Source: Coniella vitis (Eukaryota; Ascomycota; Sordariomycetes; Diaporthales; Schizoparmaceae). Taken from it: a stretch of 64,000 bases of DNA. Both the position numbers and the translations under genes were made by a program. Each line of letters starts with the position of its first letter. Position 1 is the stretch's first letter. Positions 26,237-37,322 of the stretch are shown here, piece after piece. The DNA lies in assembly GCA_011317545.1 (NCBI GenBank), contig WUJK01000001.1, forward strand, positions 3,577,001 to 3,641,000. Direction: 5' to 3'. The notes under the pieces are model-generated. The model saw nothing but the letters and a program-made list of their open reading frames with translations, had not been told where the DNA came from and ran no database searches.

Positions 26237-29200
26237 CAGCCATTCTTCACCAAACAGTAGCCACACAGCTCGCTCACACGAGCATGATGCGGCGTCTTGT
26301 GGTGGTCTAGCGTGCATCGCGCGTACCGACTCCACCGTCATGAGCGTCTAACAGAGCTGTTGTCATAATAGCTCCTTTTCCATGCCACCGAGTGCCTGCA
26401 TTCTCAAGAGCCGCTGGGCTGCGCACAAAAGACTCAGGGTACCCTTGCCCGCCCTGATGCGGCTAACTCAGGAACCATCATGCAATCTATCTGGGATTAC
26501 CCTCTTGAGAGTGCGTGCAATCTGGTGCCTGTCACCAAAGTCAAGTTTCCGCCGGGATCATAGCTTGACGGGAAAGCCGTGGGCGTTGTGGACGTCTGGA
26601 AGCAGTTCATCCGAGCAGGAATAGACGCTGTCTCCACGGCTTGGACACAATCTGGCGCCTGACATCCTCCACAACATGCTTCGCTCTTGCATCTCCTTTT
26701 GCGCCGCACGCTTGACCTTTTCTTGGACTGAGTTCCGAGCTGACGCCCTCCATCTCGGCCCACAGACACAAGACAAAAAGACCCTTCTTTCGACCCGCCC
26801 TAACATGGGCAGACAAGGGCCATAGTGCGCGGCAGCGCACAGATTGGCGGTGGCGGCAACGGCATGCTGCAGCACGTGTCGTCGCCTGGATTTGGGAGAT
26901 GGAGCATTTCCGCTGGTGAGCTGGACTTTGTGGCTTGTCTGCACGAGAACGCCTTGTCTTGGCTGCACGGCTGCAGGAATCCACCATGGACGTCCAGTTG
27001 CTTTTCTACGACCAGCCACCGGTGCGGGCGTTCCAGTGTCATTCCCTTAAGACGGCTCTCGACTAAACAAGTTTTGATGATTGCTGCTGCTCGGGTAAAC
27101 ATCCGTACTGAACCCCTCCTCTTCCCTCGTCCAACGGCAAAAGAAACAACAGGTCACATCAGACCAGACAGTATCATGTTCCCTCCCAACCCGCGATGCA
27201 TCCGCTTACAGGGAAACATAACATGCGCTGAGACCGCCACGACAATGGAATAATTCTCCGGATTGACGCGAGACTGAGTGATGTGTACGAGATGTCCAGG
27301 AAACTGCTGGGCGGACTCAATGGCCAGCTTCTCATGTACTGCCAGCCCCCATGCGCTCTTGGACTTGGGTGGATGCTGCAGCATGCGTTCCATTGCAAGC
27401 ATCAGCATGTCTTCGGAGTCCAACGTGCGGTGTGTAGGATTCGGATGTGTCACATTCCGCTGACGTCTGTCAATTCAGATGACGGCCAAGCACTCTCTTC
27501 AAAGTATGGACTAGAGGCCGCGCTCGTCTGATCAGTGTCAACAGAACTATCGCCACAATCACGGGAAGTCACGTCTCGGGCGGTCAACTCGCTGCTGGCG
27601 ACATTGTGATCCATTCCATATTCATCAAGGTCACAAAATGTGTATCTTCACTATGTTCGCTTGATGTAAGCACACGAACCCAAAGCACATGCCGCTCGCG
27701 CGCACTCGTCACATGTACAGTATACTCCCTGCAGACAAAGCAACAACTGCATCGCACAGGTCAACGAACGCATGTGCGCGTTTCTGATCTATATTACTGC
27801 TGCAGGATTGAAATGGTCTGGTCAAATGCCTGGTCAAGGGGCTGCGGCGCACGTCTGATCTGATTCACGCGCCCATGAATCGGCGTTTGCGAATTTGTTC
27901 TCGTAGACCCTTGCTTTTGTGTCAATCCTTCAATACCTCCCATAAAGGCAAGGCGACGCGCTATGTTACCAGTGCTGTTTGAATGCCATCACTCTACAGC
28001 TGATCACTTCCTCCAACTGGTCCGTCGATGGAATCGAGAATGAACGACACCTTGGTCGGCAGCATGACATGGTGGGGCTGTGACGCGCCCTCTGCTTCAC
28101 ACATCAAACAGCCGTCATCAAATATGTTTGCTAGCGTGGTACCACTACACAAGCATGTGTAGATCTGGCGATGGTCTCCAAGCTTGTTATCTGGCCATGG
28201 AGAAGATCACATGCTCATGAAGGGTACTCACGGTTGAGGCTTAATTGCAGAGTGATAATGCTCAATCTTCGCCCCTCTGCAAGCGACAGAAGTCTCAATG
28301 ATAGGTGTGCCGGAGCGTTGCGGGCGTTGCCGTAGGGAAGATCTGTCTAAACGGTGGAGTGACCATCCAGTTCGGACATTTTGACTGCCTCCACAGAAGG
28401 TGACAAATCAAACAAGCTATAGGTATGTATATGGGGAGCGTGACTCTTCTGAATCGTGTTGGTTTACCACAGAGGCTCACCACGATCCAAGTTGCAAGCG
28501 TGGCTGTGTCAATGGTTTCAACATTTCTCCGGTGAAACTTAGTCCATCAAAGCATAGTTATTTTTATTGATCTAGTTTTGGGATACATGATTTCTCGAAA
28601 GCAATTCTTTCTCAGCACGTGCTTCTTGTACCTTGAATCGCACATGGTTGTCATACATATATTAATATGCTCCAATCTAGGCATGGTCAGACTTGGCTAC
28701 ATAGGAGCACCCTTTGACAACGATTGCCCCGTTTCGTCTTGCGGTGTTTTGACGTCGTTTCGACTGTTGTATGTATCGGTCTGTCATTGTATCAAGTAAA
28801 CAATAGCTCAGAAGGGAAGGTTTGGACAGTTCTGACTTACAGATCATCTCTACTTCTGAGTGAGGGACCAGGTTGCATAGTATGTTGAGAAGGATCTGGA
28901 ATACGAGGAAGCTCAGCTAGGTATTTCTTTTGAACTTGCGCAAGCGGAGCGGCGGCAAACGGCGGAAAGCAGGTCGCAATTCACGTACTGCCCGGTTTCG
29001 CTATGATACGTTGACGTGGCAGCCAGCAAAGGGCAAGACGGAGACGAACGGAGACAACTTGCCGGCGAGAAGTCTTTCTGATAAGTCGTTGCATGTGCGC
29101 AAAAGTGGCTTGATCCATTATCGTCAGTCAGTGACTCCGGACTGCTTCCCAATGACCGACCGGTGAAGACGTTCAGGGCGCACAACGGCTGAACGGAGAA

Positions 29201-29914
29201 CGAGGCTGTCTCGTGTGTTCAAAAGAGATGCTGCGACTTGCATCTCGAGAAAACGACGGTGGGTTGTGTATATTTTGTTATCTCCTTGGGAAGCGCCATC
29301 AAGCCATCCTCAGCCTCACCGGTGTGGCTTCCATTTAAGGCAGGTAGGCCATAAAATGGACATTTCACTCACATGTACATAGTAAGTACTGATCTACATG
29401 TATATACTCCCCGTATGTCTTGGTTTTACGCTAGTCACGCTTGTGCTACGCCACCTTAGGTTGTAGCACCTCGAGCAGAAGAGGAATGGATGCAGAAAGG
29501 GCGTATAGACGCACACACACGGAGACGGAGAGAGAGAAAGAGAGCGTGTGTGCGTGTGTCAAAAGTAGAGAGAACACTGGAGAGTAGGGTCAATGTTGTG
29601 TCCCTCAGTTGATGCTGGGGCTCAGACGAACCATTGTAGGTACTGCTCATTGGCAAGTACATAGTACTAGTATGCAAAGAAGTAATTACATAGTACATAC
29701 AATGAATACCCAGATACCTGCTGTGTGGGGTCTCGCAGCTCGGTTATCGTGAACCCCAGTGCCGCCAGTGCCGCATGACTGACTTGTCCAAAGAATCAAG
29801 ACGGTTGGCACCGTCCCAACCCCCGACCCTCCACCTCAGAAAAAAGACAGACACAGACCGTCAGCCTACTATCCGAGCAAAAGCAAGTCATGCTTGCATC
29901 CACTCCAGCAGCTA

Positions 29915-29915
29915 G

Positions 29916-29975
<60 letters not shown>

Positions 29976-29977
29976 CC
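29915..29977. repeat. 63-bp GCCT tetranucleotide array
   Basis: About 15.75 perfect GCCT units, the longest simple repeat in the window, followed directly by a short GTCT tract. A shorter related tract occurs near 17040. Likely length-polymorphic. Confidence 0.92.
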
Positions 29978-31391
29978 GTCTGTCTGTCTTTCAACGTAGC
30001 GGCGTCGATCGCGTGGTTCTTATTTTCTCACTGTCAGTTCAGAATTCAGCTCCATAGTACTTGACTATATTTTATATCAAAGAAGGGGACGGTTCAGTAT
30101 CCAACCCCGAACGTATAGCCATCTGAGCTTCGCAAGGACACGAACTGACGGATGATTGACTAACTTGAGTTTTCTGGCTTCTCCCACTTTCTTGGCATAA
30201 CTGACCAAACTGTTTCTAGCACTACTATGTATACTATTCTGAAAGGTAGAAAGAAAAGCTTAAATTAATTCTGACAGCGGTTCGTGCAGAAGCGTTGCAC
30301 GTTGTGGAAATGTGACTGGCTGGGATGGTGCTAGTAAATACGAGCACTATGACAGTATATTTATATCCATGGTCGGCTCGCGCACATTTGGATGTGAAGA
30401 TGTTGTGCGTGTGGAGGAGGAGGCTCTTGACCTGAATGATTGAAGCCGCAATGAAAGCGTGCTGTTACATGGTAGATTATCTTGTAGAAGCTGCAGAAGC
30501 AAGACACAAAGGGACAATATAACCAACCATGTACATTACACGTTCCCCGAATAGGTTGAGTCTGACACAGGCCCTGGGAATAAGGAAAGAAGAAAGCGAG
30601 GAAAGCACGCAAGTAAGCAACAAGAAGCACAGCAAATACAGCGATGAAAAGAAAAAGAAAGACAGGAAGGAGGTCTCCTTCGGAAGCGTGCTCTCAATTT
30701 ATTTGCCTAGAGACGCGCGCCACAGCACTGAATGTGACGTGTCACTGGCAGCAAGCCTTCCCGTTGCTCGTTCTCGATTTGCGGCGACGATCGATGGCAT
30801 GTGAGGGAGGGAGAGGGGGGAGCATGTAGAAGGGGCGAGAAATCGAGCTTCGATGCAACAGATTGGAGAGTTGATAAATGTGGTTGGGGGGTAGGAAAAA
30901 GAAAGCAACATTCTGTGTTCTCGCCATCCACGTATCTGGCTCTGTTCAGGGTAAGGCAGGTGGGTGCATTTCGGAATACGAGCTGGGACGGAGTATTGTT
31001 CTTCGGCGGCGGCAATTGGGGACAAGTTGTAGGGTGTACTATGTAGCATGGAGGAGTGAACAATGGAGGCTGGGCTGGAAGAAGTACGATAGCAATCAGA
31101 ATAGGATCCTACTCTTCCTCTGGGGTGTTTGTCTTGATGGGATCCCCACCACTGCTCCTAAAACATGAGCTTGTTGCAGGATTCAGTGGACGATGCAGCC
31201 CAAGAACGGGCACTTGCTATTTCACGATACACACATCCCTGGATCGCTTTTACATCACACTTTTGCTGGCTAGCACCAACGCATATGAATAAAAGGACAT
31301 CTTTTGGTTCTCCTCAAAGTCGCTTTCCCACACTGGTAGGCGCCGGGTCAATCAGACGACGTCCGCGCTGAACAGTTTTACTTTCGTGCTT

Positions 31392-32584
31392 CTAGTAGTC
31401 GTAGAAACCTTTGCCGCTCTTCTTACCAAGCCAGCCTGCATCCACCATCTTACCCAACAGCACGCTGGGCCGGTACTTACTATCTCCCGTTTCAGTGTGC
31501 AAGACTTTCATGATGGCAAGGCACGTGTCCAAACCGATGAAGTCTGCCAGCTGCAGGGGGCCCATGGGCACATTTGTGCCGTTTTTCATGATGGCGTCAA
31601 TCGCGTCTCTGTCACCGACGCCTGTTTCGAGACAGATAACAGCCTCGTTGATGTAAGGCATCAGGATACGGTTGGCCAAGAAGCCTGGCGCGTCGGCCGA
31701 GACAGAGGGGATCTTGCCCATGGCCTTGCACAGAGCCACCGCGCGGGTGAGCGTCTCTTGACTCGTCTGCAGGCCGCTGATGATTTCGACGCCCTTTTGC
31801 ACGGGCACCGGGTTCATAAAGTGCGTGGAAATAACACGCGAGCTGGCTGACAGGTCTTTGGGATCCTTTGTTGTTGCGGCAGCAATTTTGGTAATGGAGA
31901 TGGAGGACGTGTTGGTGGCTAGCACGGCATGGGGTGCGCAGATTTGCGCGAGCTGGGAGAAGATGCTGAATTTGAGGTCCGGAATCTCGGGCACGGCCTC
32001 AATCACAAAGTCGACGTCGGCGAGCTTGTCCATAGAGGTTGTCGAGGTCAGGTTTGAGCGCGCCTTGTCAGCTTGCTCCTGGGTGATGCGCTCTTTGGCA
32101 ACATCTTTTGCCAGCAACTTCTCTGTTTTTGATATATCATATTAGCACAAAAGAAGCTATACTTATGGCTCGTCTCTCACGAACAGAAGACAGTCAATTT
32201 TTTATCCTGGACGGTAAAAGCAATGAATGTGTAGAAGTGGCCGGGTGAGCGTACCTGCGAAAGCCAGTCCCTTGTCCAGCGAGGCTTGTGAGACGTCGAC
32301 AACTGTAACATGCACTTGGGCTTTTTGAGCCGCTACCAGTGCTATGCCCAGTCCCTATGGTAGCAAGAAGAAGAAGTTCAGTCGCTGTCTGCGGTGCTGT
32401 TGAAGGCGTCTCAATGGAACCAATGAGGGCCTTTCACATGCTCTGAAATGAGAAAGCAACACACCATCTGTCCAGCGCCAATGACGCCCAGGCGTTTTAC
32501 TGGGTCTGCAGCAGCACTATAGCATCTTGCTTGGGACGCGACAAGCCTTTGCAATTGAGTTTTTGCTGCCAGAGGTAGAGCCAT
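31392..32584 (-). CDS. Mitochondrial 3-hydroxyacyl-CoA / 3-hydroxybutyryl-CoA dehydrogenase
   Basis: NAD-dependent enzyme interconverting 3-hydroxyacyl-CoA and 3-ketoacyl-CoA in short-chain fatty acid or ketone/butyrate metabolism. Exons, in transcript order, are 32584-32465, 32354-32255 and 32122-31392, giving 316 residues, normal for the family. Residues 1-26 look like a mitochondrial presequence. The Rossmann motif GAGQMG (36-41) spans the first exon junction. Then come VIEAVPE, ATNTSSISI with the catalytic-site serine, HFMNPVP with the catalytic histidine near residue 173, APGFLANR, and the C-terminal helical domain ending GWLGKKSGKGFYDY. The gene is divergent from TOF1, with 394 bp between start codons. 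Two CCTCGG/CCGAGG sites lie roughly 95-120 bp upstream of the start. Exact chain-length preference cannot be read from sequence. Confidence 0.94.
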
Positions 32585-32677
32585 GTTGGGTATGATACTC
32601 AAGGGGTATGACCACAACGAAGGCGGTCGGGGAATCCAAGGTCGCGAATGCTATTGCTGTTATACGTGCCCTAAAGC

Positions 32678-32702
32678 CCGAGGTTGGTCCGGTTAGCCTC
32701 GG
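32678..32702. promoter_or_regulatory. Candidate FarA/FarB/CTF1-type sites (CCTCGG)
   Basis: CCGAGG at 32678-32683 and CCTCGG at 32697-32702 lie about 95-120 bp upstream of the dehydrogenase start. A third copy is at 32915-32920. This hexamer is the known core bound by fungal fatty-acid-response Zn2Cys6 regulators. Use here is an inference from motif and gene function. Confidence 0.45.
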
Positions 32703-32822
32703 CCCCGGCTCTACATAGTACAGCCGTTGCTAACAGCAAGCCAGGGTTAGGGTAGAGAGAGGTACATCGGCGCATCCAGTACTTAGGTAGTGCTGGTGGA
32801 CTTATGATCCCAGTAATGGCAG

Positions 32823-32849
32823 ACGCGTGTTTGCAGTGTCGCGACGCGT
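32823..32849. promoter_or_regulatory. Paired MCB boxes (ACGCGT) upstream of TOF1
   Basis: ACGCGT at 32823-32828 and 32844-32849, about 130-156 bp before the TOF1 start codon. ACGCGT is the MluI cell-cycle box bound by MBF at G1/S genes. Two copies 21 bp apart in front of a replication-fork gene fit that use. Confidence 0.5.
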
Positions 32850-32978
32850 CTCCCAGGTTTCAATTTACACGCTCTGCTGCTTTAGTGTCCCTCAGCCACC
32901 ACCGTTCTCATCCGCCTCGGTCGCTGCCACCCTGGCCATTTTGTGTCATCGGGGGCTTCGCTTGCCCCAGACGTCACC

Positions 32979-35900
32979 ATGGAGCCTCCACAAGGTCGTG
33001 AAGACGTTGTCCACCCCGAGGTTCGGGCGCACATCAACAGCCTCGTCTCTGCTGTAAGTCACATTTCCCACACTCCACACCTTCAAATGAAACTCTGGAG
33101 GCTGATATGGACAAACATGCTTTGCTCTAGCTCGGAGGCTTTCACGACGAAGACGATGGAACATACTACCGACTCGGAGACGATGCGCTGGATGTCCTGC
33201 GCGACATCAAGAAATGGATCCGTTTCTACGACGAAAAGACAAATCGCATGGACGTTGCACGGTGTCTGGCTGATGCAAACCTTGTGAGCGGCGACATTAT
33301 ACATATACTGGCCCTGTGGACCGAGAATAGCAGAGATGACAGGTACAAGGCCAAGGTCGCGCTGGCTTGCCTCGAGATTTTGGCTCCGCTCACCTGGCCC
33401 ATTGAGAAACACCGCGAGACCATGACCAACAACCACCACAGACATGTTCCCGTTCTGGAGTTGTCACAACTCAAGTACAAACGCGATATTATCAACTTCG
33501 ACAATGCACGCTTACTGCATACGGCTGTTCGTGCAGCACTGCCCTCCATGGCAATGCCGATCGCCGACAGAACGCAGAGGGATAACGGCATCATCAAGCT
33601 CGTACTGTATCTTGTTCGTAATATCGCCATGATTGCACCGCCTCCTGGGCTTCAATATGACGGCGATGAGTCCCAAATTTCGCGGTCAGCAACCATTGAT
33701 GCGTTTTCATATCAAGACATATTCTTCACCATCCTGACCCTAGCGTCCAACATGGGTGAAGACTTCAAGACGGAAGACGTGGTGCTCTTGGAAATACTAT
33801 TTCATCTTATCAAGCGCGTTGATACCAGCAAGTTGTTCCTCAATGAACAGGACTTGAGGAAGGTCAAAACAGATGAGCTGGCCACTGCAATGAAGAAGGA
33901 AGCCTCCATGCTGCGGTCCTACAATCGAAAAGCGCCCACAAGACATAGCCGTTTCGGCACAATGCTATGGATAAAGAAATCAGACGGCAAGGTTGCCTCG
34001 CTTTCCGGTCAAGGCGCCTTGGCAGACGTATCGGCAAGAGAACGCAAAATGGACGAGTCCAAAACCTTCCGACCCCCGCGCCGAGCAGCCAAAGAAGAGA
34101 TGGAGCCAAAGGACCTTGGAGCGCCCGTTGTGTTGAACGCACGTGCCAACAAGCAGCTCCGAGAATTTGTTGAAGAGTTCCTTGATTCAGGTTTTAACCC
34201 GTTGTTTGCACAAGTACGAAAGACAATCGAGAGAGAAGGCGTCGAAGTGTTACATCATCATGCGCAGCAATTCTTCTACACCGTGGCCTGGTTCCTGCAG
34301 GCAGAGCGCGCCAGACAGCACTCGCGAAAAGGGCAAATTCCATCCTCAGAAGACCAAATTAGCAGCTTCCAGCTTATCGCCGCTGTACTCAATCAGGAGA
34401 TGTTCATCACCTTGAAGCGTCACCTAGTAAGATCCTCCAACGAGGCGGACTGGAGGGGACTCAACGCAGTGATGCGGTGCTTTACACAAATTCTTCTGAC
34501 ATTACAAGAAATGTTTGCTTCCGAGAACGAAGAGGATCGGGAAATCGCCGAGAACGCACTGAGCCGCCTTTTCTACGAAGAAGACACGCATGATATCGTA
34601 GCCGCCATTGTGCGAACATACAAGGGTCAAGGCTTCGATTATCTGGATGCTGCTGTAGAACTCGTACATACTTATACGAGAGTTCTGGAGGCGTATTCCA
34701 AGGAGAATGTGGATATGCAAGTCCGGTCCAAAAAACGAACGAGGGTCAAAAAGAAGAAGGCCCAACGGAGTGTAGATGGTGCAGAAGCGGAAGCCGACAA
34801 TCAAGACGACGGAGGTGACGAGTCGGCAGACGACCAGGCTGCCGCAGAAAAAACAAGCCGGGAACGCAAATTCGATTTCAAGAAATTCGCCAATCGGTTC
34901 GTTGTTCAAGACGTCGTCGACACTTTCATCAAGTACACCAAATACTACCGTGACCTCGACGACGATCAGCTCAAAAGATCTCATCGCTATTTCTATCGCT
35001 TAGCATTCAAGCAAGACATGAGCGTGATGCTCTTTCGCGTTGACATAATGCACCTCTTTTATAATATGATCAAAGGGCCTGAGCCGCTGGATCCAAATCT
35101 CGGCATGTATAAAGAATGGGAGGAGATTGTAAAACAAGTCATCAGGCGATGCGTGAAAAAGATTGAAGAACGCCCGGCACTAATTATCGAGCTCCTGTTC
35201 TCAAAAACTACCAATACGGCATACTACTTGGAGTACGGCCACGCCAAGCAAGTGCTCGGTACCGCGTCCCTCAAGCCCGCTGCGGAACTTCTTTTCAAGC
35301 GCTTGGACTTGGCCTTGGACGAGCAGATTTCGATTGCCGTCGGCCTATTAGTGGAAAAGGAAGAACATGGGCACATAGAGTGGGTGAAGAGTCAATTAGC
35401 TGCATGTGCAAGGCAACGAGATGCTTGGGAATCGTCAGAAAAGGCGAGGATTATGCTGGAGGCGGCCGATGGCACCATGTCTCTGCCAGAGAATTGGGAA
35501 GCCGAGATCAAGGAGCCTGAGATATATGGTAAGTTGTTTGTCTCCCAGTGCACCATGCAACATGAAACTGACTGGACAGTGCTTGATACCCAAGACGACG
35601 CTCGCAAAACGGCCATATTGAGAAATTCACGCCTGCGCCTATTAATGAAAGTTATCGGTTTCGAGCGTCTTTCTCCAACCCTGGATGAGGAACTCGGCTC
35701 TACTTGGTTGATACCACCCCGTCACTCGGCCAAGGACCTTGAAGAATACAAAGACCTGATCCAAAAGGCTCTTGATAACCCGCCAACATTTGAGCACGGT
35801 GAGACTGCCGAAAGCCAAGTACGTCGGAAATCTGCGCCTCGCAAAAAGCCTGCCTACGACGATGATGAAGATGACATGGACGATGACTTTCTGGCTGGCG

Positions 35901-36778
35901 ATGACGACGCTCTCTTTCCCAAGAATGCGCCATGGGAAAACGTCAACGGCGCAGATCTCAAGAAGCGTGGTGGCCGCCGCCGCCCCCGTAAAAAGGATGT
36001 TTTGGGCAGCGATGATGAGGACCAATTGAATACAGATGAAGAGGACTCTGCGCGTGCCGAAAAGGCTCGTCTGCGGCGCAAGCGTGATTTCGAAAAGCAG
36101 CGCAAGATCAAGTCTTCCTTGACTGTTGACCCGGCTGACGACGAGAGTGACGTCGAGGGCGATGCTGAGTTCTTCGCTCGCGAGGAGGCAATTCGCCAGC
36201 GGGTGCGAAAGGCACTCGAGTTTGCGCCCACGGATGCGACGCAGCTGCAAGAGAGCATGGCACCTGCGTCTGCAATTGCAGAGACCATGAGGCGGCTCAT
36301 GGCAGAGAGCGATGATGATGACAATGAGCCAACAGCGAGTGTCAAAAAGAGGAAATCTGATGCAATACTTGAAGACGATGAGAGTGGCGATGAAGTTGCT
36401 GAGTCGAGTCCTCCGCCTGCCAAACGGGTTGCTTCAAATCCTAAACAAAAGAGGAGGCTTGGCTTCCTTGTCGACAGCAGTGACGATGAAGACGAGGAGA
36501 TGGACGATGTCAGGCCTTCTTCAGGCCGTGAGCACGGTAATGATGAGGATGAGTCTGACCCCGAGGAAATGGACACCGACGATGCCCCCTTATCATCTCA
36601 TCCACAAGCTGCAAACGATGATCATGAGATGGCTGGTAACCTCCCGCCATCCAAGGAGGACGGCACCAAGTCAGCCCCAGCTAGTCGCAACGAAGACGAG
36701 GACGAAGGTCCTGTTGTCAGCAAGAGGCGGGCTAGAGCTCGATATGGGTTCGTCATGGACGATAGTGATGATGAGTAG
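32979..36778 (+). CDS. TOF1: Replication fork protection factor Tof1/Swi1 (Timeless family)
   Basis: Nuclear scaffold that, with Csm3/Swi3, stabilises stalled replication forks and supports checkpoint signalling and cohesion. Exons 32979-33053 and 33131-36778; the join reads SLVSALGGFHDEDDGTYYRLGDDALDVL, of which the second part is the usual Timeless start. The TIMELESS domain covers roughly residues 20-330 (for example DALDVLRDIKKWIRFYDEK and VVLLEILFHLIKR), followed by helical repeats to about residue 870. The last third is very acidic with basic patches (DDDEDDMDDDFL, KKRGGRRRPRKK), as in other fungal Tof1 proteins. Length is 1240 residues, or 1223 if a likely in-frame 51-bp intron (35529-35579, GTAAGT...CAG with a CTGAC branch site) is removed, joining EIY to VLDTQDD. 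Two MCB boxes upstream suggest G1/S expression. Confidence 0.94.
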
Positions 36779-37322
36779 ATGTATCTAGCATTTTGTATAC
36801 GTATTTGATATTGTGGGTTGGAGTATCTGGGTTATCGAAGTTCTGTCTATGCTGGGGCTCGAGAGCATTATATTTGGTACATCGGCCTTGCCAAGGCTGA
36901 ACGCCCTTTTCTAGGGATATGCATCGGAATATTGAGCCAAAGACTGTCTTGTGTTGCACATGATAACATAAATACTCATCCGTACAGACTCTGTGATGTG
37001 CTTAAGGTTGACTTCCTCGACTTGTGAATGACCCTGAATTGAACCGTGGCAACTTCCTGAGCCGTAAGGATGACAGAGTCCATACAGCATAAGCTGATTG
37101 GATCATAACATCGAGACCCGACGTCATATTATCGACTCATTCAAGGATCCTAAGCTGCTCATGGTTCGGTGATCTTGTATTGACTGTCAAGTTTGGTTGC
37201 GAAGTCCATGACCTGAATAGTGTTCTGCTCAGCTTTCATCTTCTACCGTTAATCGCTTTCCTTTGCGACAGCATCAGTGATCATGAACGTGGAACTCCGA
37301 GTTCCGCAACTTGATGTTGCTT
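36779..37322. other. Convergent intergenic region, TOF1 and SHG1-like
   Basis: Holds the two 3' UTRs. No gene, repeat or other element was recognised. Confidence 0.5.

Larger units (their letters stand above)
20200..31391. other. Gene desert, distal part
   Basis: No convincing gene. It contains 18 exact copies of the TACATAGTA family from 20200 to 31045, (CAA)13, (CA)8 and a 63-bp GCCT tetranucleotide array. Base composition looks close to the rest of the window, with CpG present, so this is not an obvious RIP-mutated repeat block. The longest open frames (144-165 codons at 23966-24400 plus and 21777-22274 minus) resemble no family I know. The last several hundred bases should include the 3' UTR of the dehydrogenase gene. 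Confidence 0.55.
17440..32720. repeat. Cluster of dispersed 9-mer TACATAGTA / TACTATGTA
   Basis: Exact copies start at 17440, 17447, 18004, 18113, 19097, 19476, 20200, 22707, 22714, 22811, 22856, 23541, 23756, 24641, 24725, 24951, 26069, 26202, 26228, 29376, 29658, 29687, 30223, 31037 and 32712. Outside this span I find only 7027, 12356, 63794 and 63861. Both orientations occur. About 0.5 copies would be expected by chance in 64 kb with equal bases. All copies are outside predicted exons. Some sit head-to-head to make palindromes. Counted by eye, so one or two may be missed. Function unknown: candidates are a transcription-factor site, a replication or chromatin element, or debris of a small mobile element. 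Confidence 0.85.
32585..32978. other. Divergent promoter region of dehydrogenase (-) and TOF1 (+)
   Basis: A 394-bp region between two start codons. It contains three CCTCGG/CCGAGG hexamers (32678, 32697, 32915), two ACGCGT boxes (32823, 32844) and one TACATAGTA (32712). The mix suggests that fatty-acid and cell-cycle inputs could share one promoter region. Confidence 0.65.

Noticed and set aside
15459..31391. RIP-mutated transposon block as explanation of the gene desert
   Set aside because: CpG is present at usual density and no long repeats or transposase fragments are seen.
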